DNA from: Azovibrio restrictus DSM 23866
GTDB lineage: Bacteria > Pseudomonadota > Gammaproteobacteria > Burkholderiales > Rhodocyclaceae
Reading direction: 5' to 3'
Assembly (NCBI RefSeq): GCF_000429665.1
Contig: NZ_AUCH01000002.1
Location: forward strand, 186,001-250,000
DNA length: 64,000 nt
This document shows positions 50,363-58,114 of the stretch, piece by piece. The first letter of the stretch is position 1; each line of letters opens with the position of its first letter. A model generated the notes under the pieces. That model worked only from the letters and a program-made list of their open reading frames with translations. It was not told where the DNA came from and ran no database searches. A program made the position numbers and the translations under genes.

Positions 50363-51589
50363 TTAACCGGCTTGCCCGCTGCGGGCGGCAACGGCAGTCT
50401 TGCCGTCGCCGTCGTTCATGGCGGTGGGGTTGGGGCTGACCGCGTCGCCCGGGCGCACGCGCTGCAGGCCGTTGACCACGATGCGCTCGCCCGGCTGCAG
50501 GCCGCGGTCGACGATGACCAGGCCGTTCTGCGAGGCGCTGGTGTGCACTTCGCGGTATTCGGTCTTGTTGTCGGCGCCGACGACCAGCACGAAACGCTTG
50601 TCCTGGTCGGTGCCGATGGCCTTCTCGTTGATCAGCAGGGCTTCGCGGTCTTCGCTGCCGCCCAGGCGGATGCGGGCGTAAAGGCCGGGGACCAGGCGGC
50701 CGTCGGCGTTGTCGAAGATGGCGCGCACGCGGATGGTGCCGGAAGTGGTGTCCAGGCGGTTGTCCACCGAGTGGATCTGGCCGGCCAGCGGGTAGCCTTC
50801 TTCGTTGGCCAGGCCGAGCCCGACCGGCAGGGTGGTGCCCTTGGCGCTGCGGGCCGGATTGACGTAGCGCAGGAAGGTTTGCTCGTCCACGTCGAAGGCG
50901 GCGTAGATGCGTTCCGACGAGACGACGGTGGTCAGTGCCGGGCCGGCATTGGCACTGACCAGGTTGCCGAGGGTGATTTCGGCGCGCGAAACGCGTCCGT
51001 CGATGGGCGAAACGATCTGCGTGTATTCCAGGTTCAGTTTCGCCACCCGCAGCGCCGCCTGGGCGGCTTGCAGGCTGGCGGCGCCGTCGCGGGCGGCGTT
51101 CTGCTTTTCCTCGAAATCGCGTTTGGCGATGGCGTTGTCGGCGAGCAGGCGTTCGGCGCGGGCGAGATCGGCGGCGGTGTAGGCGGCGCGCGACTCGGCG
51201 GCGCTGGCCTGGGCCTGGGCGCGGGCGACCTCGGCGGCGTAGGGGCGCGGATCGATGGTGAACAGCAGCTCGCCCTTTTTCACCAGCGCGCCATCCTTGA
51301 AATGCACGGCAGTGAGGATGCCGGAAACCTGCGGCCGGATTTCGACGCGGTCGACTGCCTCCAGGCGACCGGAAAAATATTGCCAGTCGATGATGTTGCG
51401 GCTGACCACGCTGGCGACATCGACCGGCGTCGCCTGGGCGGCGAGCGGTTCGTTGGCGTGCGCTTCACCGCCGCCGGACAGGCCCCAGGCGGCGGCCGTG
51501 ACGGCGACGATGCCGGCGAGGGCAAGGCAGACGGAGGTTCTTTTCGATGCGGCGTGATGGCGGATGAGGTTGGGGAGGGGCATGGTCAT
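50363..51589 (-). CDS. RND efflux membrane-fusion (periplasmic adaptor) protein
   Basis: 408 residues. An N-terminal membrane anchor or signal ('SVCLALAGIVAVTAAAWGLSGG') is followed by the lipoyl halves ('VEIRPQVSGILTAVHFKDGALVKKGELLFTIDPRPYAAEVARAQAQ' and 'LNLEYTQIVSPIDGRVSRAEITLGNLVSANA'), a coiled hairpin between them, and beta-barrel/MP domains. It links the RND permease to the outer-membrane duct. The start at 51589 gives an ATGA overlap with the esterase stop; an internal ATG two codons on (51583) is also possible and has better spacing from AAGGA. Confidence 0.94.
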   Translation of the reverse strand: MTMPLPNLIRHHAASKRTSVCLALAGIVAVTAAAWGLSGGGEAHANEPLAAQATPVDVASVVSRNIIDWQYFSGRLEAVDRVEIRPQVSGILTAVHFKDGALVKKGELLFTIDPRPYAAEVARAQAQASAAESRAAYTAADLARAERLLADNAIAKRDFEEKQNAARDGAASLQAAQAALRVAKLNLEYTQIVSPIDGRVSRAEITLGNLVSANAGPALTTVVSSERIYAAFDVDEQTFLRYVNPARSAKGTTLPVGLGLANEEGYPLAGQIHSVDNRLDTTSGTIRVRAIFDNADGRLVPGLYARIRLGGSEDREALLINEKAIGTDQDKRFVLVVGADNKTEYREVHTSASQNGLVIVDRGLQPGERIVVNGLQRVRPGDAVSPNPTAMNDGDGKTAVAARSGQAG

Positions 51590-52428
51590 TTCCTTCTTGG
51601 CTGGGATTTGCTGGGGGAGGCAGGATGCAGGCGCTGGCGCAGGAACTCGGCGGCTTCGGCGAGCAGCGGCGGGTGTCGGGGCAGGGCTTCGTGCTGGACG
51701 TCGAAACGGGTGATCTGGGTCGGTACGCCAGCGGCGATCAGGGCCGTGGCGTAGGCTTCGGCTTCCCGGTGCAGGACATCGCACTTGGCAGTCGCCAGGT
51801 AGGTCGGCGGCAGGTCGTGCAGGCGCCGCGAGGCGAGTGGCGAGGCGTAGGGATGCAGGCGTTCCTGGCTGCGCGGCAGGTACTGGGCGTAACGCTGGGC
51901 GCAGGTCTGCGGCTTGAGGTCGGAAGTCAGCCGCTCGGCGTCGCCGAGCAGGGTCATGCTCGGGTCCAGCATTGGCCCGATCAGCACCTGGGCGGCCAGG
52001 GCCGGGCCATTGCGGTCGCGGGCGATGAGCGCGGCGGCTGCTGCGATGTTGCCGCCGGCATCGTCGCCGGCCACCGCCAGCCGGCGGCTGTCGAGATTCA
52101 GCCCGGGGGCCGCACCGAGCAGCCAGCGCAAGGCGGCATGGGCGTCTTCCGGCGCTGCCGGGAAAGGATGGCGGGGCGCCAGCGAGTAGGCCAGCGACAG
52201 CACCGCGACGCCGGCTCGTTCGACCAGCTGGCGGGCGATGGCATCGGCGTCGTCAAGGGAGCCGGCCACGAAGCCGCCGCCGTGCAGGTAGAGCACCACC
52301 GGCAGCACATTGGCGTCGCCGTCCGGCCGGTAAAGGCGGGACGGCTGGCTGCCGAGGTAGGAGGAAATCAGCCGGTCTTCGACGTGGACCGCAGTATTCC
52401 GGTCATGGGGGGTGGAGGGGGCATCCAT
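51586..52428 (-). CDS. HSL-type alpha/beta hydrolase with a replaced catalytic serine
   Basis: 280 residues. The HGG motif is intact ('PVVLYLHGGGFVAGSLDDADA'), but the nucleophile elbow reads 'VAGDDAGGNIAAA', with GAT (Asp) where the family has Ser in GDSAGG. The later 'CDVLHREAEAYATAL' (acid) and 'DVQHEALPRH' (histidine) are present. As written it should not be a normal serine esterase, although it could bind ligands or work by another route. It heads the efflux operon (esterase, adaptor, permease, duct) and is divergent from the LysR gene, so it may belong to the inducer-handling part of the pump. Confidence 0.85.
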   Translation of the reverse strand: MDAPSTPHDRNTAVHVEDRLISSYLGSQPSRLYRPDGDANVLPVVLYLHGGGFVAGSLDDADAIARQLVERAGVAVLSLAYSLAPRHPFPAAPEDAHAALRWLLGAAPGLNLDSRRLAVAGDDAGGNIAAAAALIARDRNGPALAAQVLIGPMLDPSMTLLGDAERLTSDLKPQTCAQRYAQYLPRSQERLHPYASPLASRRLHDLPPTYLATAKCDVLHREAEAYATALIAAGVPTQITRFDVQHEALPRHPPLLAEAAEFLRQRLHPASPSKSQPRRK

Positions 52429-52507
52429 GGCAAGCGCTGGGGCGGTTGAGGTGGATGCATTCTGAGTGTTATATTGAAGTGAATAAATGCTTGCATCTCG
52501 ACAACAC

Positions 52508-52526
52508 TATTCGCGTTTCGCGAATA
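52508..52526. promoter_or_regulatory. Palindromic candidate LysR operator
   Basis: TATTCGCG-TTT-CGCGAATA, perfect 8-bp arms, in the 140-base divergent gap between the esterase and lysR. It contains a T-N11-A LysR box (T at 52511, A at 52523). It is well placed to control the efflux operon and the regulator's own gene. Confidence 0.6.
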
Positions 52527-52568
52527 ATTGCTGCCGCGATGTTTTCCTTCCGGAAAGGATGCCCTCCG

Positions 52569-53585
52569 ATGGACCGTTTTCAAGCCATGAAGGTATACAT
52601 GGCCGTCGTCGATGCCCGCAGCTTCAGCCGTGCGGCCGACAACCTGAGTCTGCCGCGCGCCACGGTGACGACCACCATCCAGAATCTGGAAAACCTGCTG
52701 CGCGTGCGCCTGCTCAACCGCACCACGCGCAGCGTCAGCCTGACCCCGGACGGCGCCGCCTACTACGAGCGCTGCGCCCGTCTGCTCAGCGATCTGGAGG
52801 AGATGGAAGCCGCCTTCCGCGATGTGGCGCAGCGGCCCCAGGGGCGGCTGCGCATCGACGTGCCGACCATCATCGGACGGCTGATCCTGATTCCCAAACT
52901 GTGCGAGTTCCGCCAGCGCTACCCGGACATCGAGCTGGTCATCGGCATGGGCGATCGGCCGGTCGATCTGGTGCAGGAGGCGGTGGATTGCGTCATCCGC
53001 GGTGGCGAGCTGATCGATTCCACCCTGGTTGCCCGGCGCATCGGCAGCATCAACTTCGTCACCTGCGGCGCGCCCGCCTATTTCGAACGCCACGGCACGC
53101 CGCAGATGCTGGCGGAGCTGCAGGAACACCAGGCGGTGCATTACTTCTCGGCGCGCACCGGCCGCATCATCGACTGGGACCACCTGGTCGATGGCCAGCT
53201 CCAGCACGTCAAGGTGCCTGGCTCGATCGCCGTCAACGATGCCGAGGCCTACATGGCCCTGGCGCTGCAGGGTTTCGGCCTGGTCCAGGCGGCGCGCTTC
53301 ATGGCGCTGCCTTACCTGGAGCGCGGCGAACTCATCGAAATCCTGCCCCAATGGCGGCCGGAACCGCTGCCGATCTCGGTGCTTTACCCCCAGAACCGCC
53401 ACCTGTCGCCCAAGGTGCGCGCCTTTTCCGATTGGGCCGCCGAGCTGTTCGCCCAGTGCCCGCTGCTCAGCGGCCGCGACGAGGAATACGTGCCGGGGGT
53501 GTGCACGCTGGGTATCGATCCGCCGACCAATGCCAGCGTGCGTGACCTGATCGAACAGCGCAACCTGGCCGAAAGCACGTTCTAA
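52569..53585 (+). CDS. LysR-family transcriptional regulator of the efflux operon
   Basis: 338 residues. The N-terminal winged helix has 'MDRFQAMKVYMAVVDARSFSRAADNLSLPRATVTTTIQNLENLLRVRLLNRTTRSVSLTPDGAAYYERC', typical of LysR. The effector domain follows ('GRLRIDVPTIIGRLILIPKLCEFRQRYPDIELVIGMGDRPVDLVQEAVDCVIRGG'). The start at 52569 gives the standard LysR N-terminus; an upstream extension adds nothing recognisable. It is divergent from the esterase-adaptor-RND-duct operon and probably controls it through the palindrome in between. It has about 15 residues more than usual at the C-terminal end. Confidence 0.93.
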   Translation: MDRFQAMKVYMAVVDARSFSRAADNLSLPRATVTTTIQNLENLLRVRLLNRTTRSVSLTPDGAAYYERCARLLSDLEEMEAAFRDVAQRPQGRLRIDVPTIIGRLILIPKLCEFRQRYPDIELVIGMGDRPVDLVQEAVDCVIRGGELIDSTLVARRIGSINFVTCGAPAYFERHGTPQMLAELQEHQAVHYFSARTGRIIDWDHLVDGQLQHVKVPGSIAVNDAEAYMALALQGFGLVQAARFMALPYLERGELIEILPQWRPEPLPISVLYPQNRHLSPKVRAFSDWAAELFAQCPLLSGRDEEYVPGVCTLGIDPPTNASVRDLIEQRNLAESTF

Positions 53586-53702
53586 CTGCCTGCCCGCGGC
53601 CACGGCAGACGCATGCCGAGCCCGGCGCACCGGGGCCGCTCCGGGCCTCAGACTTTTCGATGGGGGGGAGCGGGGCGTGGCTTCTGCGGTATTGCCGACC
53701 AC

Positions 53703-53732
53703 GTTGAGGGGCTGGCAGTTGAGGGGCTTGCA
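53703..53732. repeat. 15-bp tandem direct repeat
   Basis: GTTGAGGGGCTGGCA followed directly by GTTGAGGGGCTTGCA, one mismatch. It lies in the 210-base gap between lysR and the flavodoxin-fold gene, about 65 bases ahead of the latter's start, so it could be a paired regulator site. Confidence 0.6.
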
Positions 53733-53795
53733 GACGCGGGTGCCAGGCTGTTGATTTAAACTCGTCGGCCAATATCTGCACGGACGGTTCCGCTC

Positions 53796-54395
53796 ATGAA
53801 ATGTCTTGTGGTCATCGCCCATCCCCTTGCCGACAGCCTGTGCCAGACGCTGGCGCAATCAGCCATTCAGGCGCTGACAGAAGCCGGTCATACGGTGGAG
53901 ATCGAGGATCTCTACAGGGCGGAATTTCCGCCGGAGCTGACCAGTGATGAACGCTGCAGCTACTACGCCCCTTGCTTCGATGCTTCTGCTGTCCAGGCAC
54001 AGGTCCGGCGTTTGCTCCAGGCCGAAGCACTGGTGCTTGTGTTTCCCACCTGGTGGTTCGGTTTTCCCGCCATCCTGAAAGGATGGTTTGATCGTGTGTG
54101 GGCCCCCGGTGTTGCCTATGACCATGCCACCGATCTGGGCCCGATCAAGGCGCGCCTGCATGGCCTGCGGCACACGCTGGCGATTACCTCCCTCGGCTCG
54201 CCCTGGTGGGTGGATCGTTTGCTGTTGCGCCAGCCCGTGCGGCGGGTGCTGCAAACGGCGCTCCTGGGAACCTGTGCTCCCGGGTGCCGCTTCCAGATGC
54301 TGTCTCTTTACAAGGCAGAACGACTCTCCGCGGATCAGGTCGAGGCCTTCCGCGCGCGCGTCCGGCGGACCCTCGGAAAATGGGCTAGCCGCTAA
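53796..54395 (+). CDS. Flavodoxin-fold NAD(P)H:quinone oxidoreductase
   Basis: 199 residues. It has the KefF/NQO1/MdaB-type flavodoxin-like fold: 'MKCLVVIAHPLADSLCQTLAQSAIQALTEAGHTVEIEDLYRAEFPPELT', then 'ALVLVFPTWWFGFPAILKGWFDRVWAPGVAY' at the flavin site. It should reduce quinones by two electrons with NAD(P)H, avoiding semiquinone radicals. Its codon use is less extreme than that of its neighbours. It appears to be a single gene; the next gene is convergent. Confidence 0.9.
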   Translation: MKCLVVIAHPLADSLCQTLAQSAIQALTEAGHTVEIEDLYRAEFPPELTSDERCSYYAPCFDASAVQAQVRRLLQAEALVLVFPTWWFGFPAILKGWFDRVWAPGVAYDHATDLGPIKARLHGLRHTLAITSLGSPWWVDRLLLRQPVRRVLQTALLGTCAPGCRFQMLSLYKAERLSADQVEAFRARVRRTLGKWASR

Positions 54396-54479
54396 GCCCT
54401 TGCGGCCTTGATCAGCGGTCCTTCCGGGGAGTGAAGGGCTGCTGGCGGCGGGGGCTTGTGCAGCGGCTTCCGGCCATAT

Positions 54480-55913
54480 CTAGCGCACGGCCACCGTGCC
54501 GGCTTTCCACAGGGGACTCTGCCAGCGGTAGAAGGGGGTCAGGCTGGAGGGTTTGTCCGCCTGGCGGTCGGTGGCCAGGGTCTGGAGATTCACCGTTTCG
54601 AAGGTGGTGCGGTAGCGGTTGTCGCTGCGCACTTCCCGGGCGGCCAGCATCTGCTTGCCGCCCGGCACCCAGCCGGCGAATTCCACGTAGCCCAGATGGG
54701 GGTTGTCCAGGGCCGGGGGCAGCACGTCCACCGTCCAGCCCTCCGGGCCTTTGCGGAACACCCACATCTCCCGCCAGGTGTCCAGGGGCTGTACGGCCAG
54801 GGTCAGGGTGTCGCCCTGGGGCGAGGCGGCGGCGGAGGCGGGCCAGACCAGACCCCAGGTGCAGCGGCTGAGCAGGGGATGCTTTTCGTCGTGCCGGGCA
54901 TCCACCAGATGCACGCAGGTTTCCCCGGGCTGGCCGGCGCTGACTTTCACGCCCAGGCCGGCGGCCAGGGGGGGCTGGGGCGTACCCGGTTCGGCGGCCC
55001 AGCGGGAGGCGCCGACGCGGATGGCGGCGTCGCTGTAGATGGCGGCGTCGCTTTCCATCAGTTCGCTCGGGTTGATGGCCGCCAGTTCGTCGATGGCGCG
55101 GGCGGCGGCGTCCCGGGCGGCGCCGGCCCCGGCTTCCGGGCGGCGGGCGCGCTGGTAGGCGAGACTGGCCCAGACGCCGGCCTTGCGCAGGTGCAGGCGG
55201 TTCTTCAGGACCTCCGGCAGCTTGCCCAGGGCCACCCGGTCCAGGGTTTCGGCGCGCCAGTTGTCGTGGGCGTAGCGTTCCAGGGGCGTCAGCTTGGGGG
55301 AGACGCATTCATGGCGGGTCAGGGACAGGACCGCCAGGGCCTGCTCGATGTCGCTGGCGGGCAGGGCCAGGACCCGGCGCTGGGCCTCGCCGTTGCTGCA
55401 CAGCTGCACCTGGCCGTCCTGTTCGTGGCTGACCAGGGTCATGCCGTAGGTGGCGGCCACTTCCACGTGGGCAGCCAGGATTTCCCCGGCCTTGCCGCTG
55501 CGGCCGGCGGTGGCGCGGGCGGCCAGCCGGTCGCTCATGGCGCCCAGGGCGGCAAATACCTCCCCATTGATGCTGGCGGCGGGGGCGGCGCGCAGGTAGG
55601 CGGCGGCGTAGCTGATGCCCAGGGCTTCCGAGCCCGGGCTGTCCTTCAGGAAGCGGACGATGGAGAGCAGCTCCGGCGCATCCTCCTGCTTCATGGACTG
55701 GACCCGCACCTGGCTGGCCTTGATGTAGCCGGCCCGTTCCCGGCGGTGGTCGTAGACCTGCAGGAAGTCGCCTTTCTCGCCGCGGATTTCCAGGCTGTCT
55801 CCCTGCCAGAGCACGGCCTGCTGGGCGGCGGAATCCTTGGGGGCGGCGCGCAGGGCCGACTGGTCCTGGGTGACGATGGCGATGACGGTGAGGGCAGTGG
55901 CCAGCATGATCAT
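54480..55913 (-). CDS. SH3-domain-containing exported or anchored protein, SPFH-linked
   Basis: 477 residues. A short hydrophobic N-terminus ('MIMLATALTVIAIVTQ') leads directly into an SH3b-like segment ('QSALRAAPKDSAAQQAVLWQGDSLEIRGEKGDFLQVYDHRRERAGYIKASQVR'), followed by a long helical region and a strand-rich C-terminal part. I do not recognise a named family for the rest. Its ATG overlaps the SPFH gene stop (ATGA) and AAGGAG precedes it, so the two are cotranslated. SH3b domains bind peptidoglycan or proline-rich peptides, which suggests envelope work. Confidence 0.72.
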   Translation of the reverse strand: MIMLATALTVIAIVTQDQSALRAAPKDSAAQQAVLWQGDSLEIRGEKGDFLQVYDHRRERAGYIKASQVRVQSMKQEDAPELLSIVRFLKDSPGSEALGISYAAAYLRAAPAASINGEVFAALGAMSDRLAARATAGRSGKAGEILAAHVEVAATYGMTLVSHEQDGQVQLCSNGEAQRRVLALPASDIEQALAVLSLTRHECVSPKLTPLERYAHDNWRAETLDRVALGKLPEVLKNRLHLRKAGVWASLAYQRARRPEAGAGAARDAAARAIDELAAINPSELMESDAAIYSDAAIRVGASRWAAEPGTPQPPLAAGLGVKVSAGQPGETCVHLVDARHDEKHPLLSRCTWGLVWPASAAASPQGDTLTLAVQPLDTWREMWVFRKGPEGWTVDVLPPALDNPHLGYVEFAGWVPGGKQMLAAREVRSDNRYRTTFETVNLQTLATDRQADKPSSLTPFYRWQSPLWKAGTVAVR

Positions 55914-57160
55914 TCTCCTTCCACGGGGGCTTGTTCGTAGGCGGCTTCCTGGGCCTGGGGCGCGGGCTTGCCGAGCAGGGTGTTGCCGATGAAGCCGCCG
56001 TCGGCCGGGGGCGGGGCGATGATCACGGAGATCTTGTCGGAGAGCTTGTCGGCCATGGTCTTCTGGATCAGCAGCGGGTGTTTCTGGATCAGGGCGCCAT
56101 CCCGTTCCAGCTGGGCGCTGGCGATCTGGCCCAGGCGCTCCTGCCGGTAGGCCTCGGCGTCGGCCAGCTTGCGCCGGGATTCGGCCTCACCCTGGGCTTC
56201 GATCTGGCGGGCCTGCGAGTTGGCTTCCGCCGTCTTGATGCGGGCCACCTTCTCGGCCTCGGCTTCCAGGCCGCGCTGCTCGATCTGCTTCTGCTTGAAG
56301 GGCAGGATGTGTTTCATGGCCTCGGCCTGGGCCTTGGCGGCGATGATCTGCTCCTGGCCGGCGGCTTCGGCGGCCTTTTCCCGGCGCACCTTCTCGGCCT
56401 CGGCTTCCAGGTCGCTTTCCTTGACGCCCTTTTCCTTCAGCTCCAGGGTGTAGCGCATCTTCTCGCTGGCCAGTTCTTCCGCCAGCAGCTGGTCCATGCC
56501 CCGGCGGTATTCGGCCGGCAGTTCTATCCGGCCCAACATCACCCCCTGCAGCTTGATGCCGTCCCTGGCCAGCTGGGTGCCCAGCTCGCTCTGGATGCTG
56601 TCGCGGATTTCCTGGCGCTTGCTGGAGAAGATCTCGCGCACCGTGTAGCGGGACAGGGTCTTGTAGAGCACGTCCTGGGCGGCCGGCTCCACCACCCCGC
56701 CGCCGATGTCGTCGGGCAGGTTGCGGGCGATGCTGGCGATGCGGGCCGGGTCCAGGGCGTAGCGTATGGTCACGTCGACGCCGATGGAGAGGCCTTCCAC
56801 CGTCTGGAACTGGTCCCGCATGTCCGGGCGGTAAAGCTGGTCCCGCAGGGGAAAGCTGCGCAGGCGGTGCAGGCCGGGGAGCACCAGCACGGCCCCTTCG
56901 CGCATTTCCACCGCCTCGCCGGTGAATTGGTTGATGCGCACCCCGATCTCCCCCCGGCCCACGGTCTTCATGGGGGGCTCCTGGTAGAGGCCGTAAGCGC
57001 CGATGCCGGCGATGGACAGGGCGATGATGCCGACCCGGGCCCGGTAGAGGCCGCTGCCCAGCCGGCTGCCGGCGTCACCGCCCAGGCCGGCGAGTTTGCG
57101 GCCGCCCCGGCCCAGGGATGCGCCCAGGCCGGACAGGGTTGCGAACAGACGTTCCTTCAT
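55910..57160 (-). CDS. SPFH/Band-7 (prohibitin-like) membrane protein
   Basis: 416 residues. One membrane segment near residue 50 ('VGIIALSIAGIGAYGLY') is followed by the SPFH domain ('KTVGRGEIGVRINQFTGEAVEMREGAVLVLPGLHRLRSFPLRDQLY...SIGVDVTIRYALDPARIASIARNL...YTVREIFSSKRQEI'). A long Ala/Glu/Lys coiled coil follows ('AEKVRREKAAEAAGQEQIIAAKAQAEAM'), and the end is flexible. Such proteins assemble into large ring scaffolds in the membrane, often with proteases or ion transporters. It is divergent from the two-component system at 57409-60193 and leads the SH3 gene. Confidence 0.92.
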   Translation of the reverse strand: MKERLFATLSGLGASLGRGGRKLAGLGGDAGSRLGSGLYRARVGIIALSIAGIGAYGLYQEPPMKTVGRGEIGVRINQFTGEAVEMREGAVLVLPGLHRLRSFPLRDQLYRPDMRDQFQTVEGLSIGVDVTIRYALDPARIASIARNLPDDIGGGVVEPAAQDVLYKTLSRYTVREIFSSKRQEIRDSIQSELGTQLARDGIKLQGVMLGRIELPAEYRRGMDQLLAEELASEKMRYTLELKEKGVKESDLEAEAEKVRREKAAEAAGQEQIIAAKAQAEAMKHILPFKQKQIEQRGLEAEAEKVARIKTAEANSQARQIEAQGEAESRRKLADAEAYRQERLGQIASAQLERDGALIQKHPLLIQKTMADKLSDKISVIIAPPPADGGFIGNTLLGKPAPQAQEAAYEQAPVEGE

Positions 57161-57323
57161 GATGTTTTCCTCCGCTGAACCGATCTATCTGTGTCCGGGA
57201 TTCCGGCCCGGGGGGAGAAGATCGTCACCCCCTCCGGCATGGCTTGCATCTTCCGGCCATCGGCCAGGAGGAAGCCATGCCGCCGGGAGGCGGCTTTGGT
57301 ATGACGACGGAAGAGGCGGGCGC

Positions 57324-57349
57324 GGGGCGTGAACAAACACTCACGCCCC
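57324..57349. repeat. 9-bp inverted repeat in the SPFH/response-regulator gap
   Basis: GGGGCGTGA and TCACGCCCC separated by ACAAACAC. It sits in the 248-base divergent control region, about 60 bases ahead of the regulator start, so it is a candidate operator for the response regulator or another factor. A terminator role is unlikely because no T-run follows. Confidence 0.5.
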
Positions 57350-57408
57350 CTGCGCTGCAGGGCGCCGCAAAAACAGGGATACTGCGCTCCTCAGCCAGGG
57401 AGCATGCC

Positions 57409-58110
57409 ATGATCAAGGTCGCCGTCATCGAGGACGACATCCCCACCAGCACGCAGTTGAAGGACTGGATACTCGCCGCCCGCCCGGATGTGGTGGTCGA
57501 GCAGTGGTTCAACCGGGACGACGCGGAAGCCGCCATCGCCCGGGAGGATTACGCCCTGGTGACCCTGGACATCGAACTGGGGCGTGAGCGTCATGCGGGC
57601 GTCGCCGTCATCAACGCCATCAACAAGACCGGGCGCGGCACGCCGGTGCTGGTGGTGTCGGCCATGCCGGCGGCCATCTACCGCAGCATCATGAAAGCCC
57701 TGGACGCCTGGGATTACCTGCAGAAAACCGCCTTCGAGGAAGCCGATTTCATCGAGACCTTCCTGGAAATCCTGCGCGCCTCCCGGGACCGGGCGGCCCC
57801 GGCGGCAGCGACCACGGCGCCGGACGAGCTGGCCCTGGACCCCCTGCGCCAGAGCACGCCCCTGTGGCGCGGCCAGCGGGTGAACCTGCCCCTCACCGCC
57901 CAGCGCATCCTCGCCACCCTCTACCAGCGGCGCGGCGAGGTGGTGTCCTACGACGAGCTGTTTGCCGTGGTGAAGAGCGGCCGCAACCGGGACAACATCA
58001 GAAAGCACATCAGCACCATCCGCGAAGCCTTCCGGGAGCTGGACGAGGACTTCGACCGCATCGAGAACGTGCCCATGCGCGGCTTCCGCTGGTCCGGCCC
58101 GGCCCGCTGA
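57409..58110 (+). CDS. Two-component response regulator with winged-helix output
   Basis: 233 residues. The receiver domain has 'IKVAVIEDDIPTSTQLKDWIL', the phosphorylated aspartate at residue 54 ('ALVTLDIELGRE'), 'VLVVSAMP' (Thr/Ser switch) and 'AWDYLQKTAF' (Lys). The C-terminal winged helix ('VNLPLTAQRILATLYQRRGEVVSYDELFAVVKSGRNRDNIRKHISTIREAF') is of the OmpR/PhoB class. CAGGGAG precedes the ATG. The kinase gene follows 4 bases later. The regulator probably acts on the divergent SPFH operon, the only nearby candidate. Confidence 0.9.
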   Translation: MIKVAVIEDDIPTSTQLKDWILAARPDVVVEQWFNRDDAEAAIAREDYALVTLDIELGRERHAGVAVINAINKTGRGTPVLVVSAMPAAIYRSIMKALDAWDYLQKTAFEEADFIETFLEILRASRDRAAPAAATTAPDELALDPLRQSTPLWRGQRVNLPLTAQRILATLYQRRGEVVSYDELFAVVKSGRNRDNIRKHISTIREAFRELDEDFDRIENVPMRGFRWSGPAR

Positions 58111-58114
58111 CGCC

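Noticed and set aside
57324..57349. Terminator at the SPFH/response-regulator gap
   Set aside because: The stem is good, but there is no T-run and both flanking genes point away from it, so an operator is more likely.
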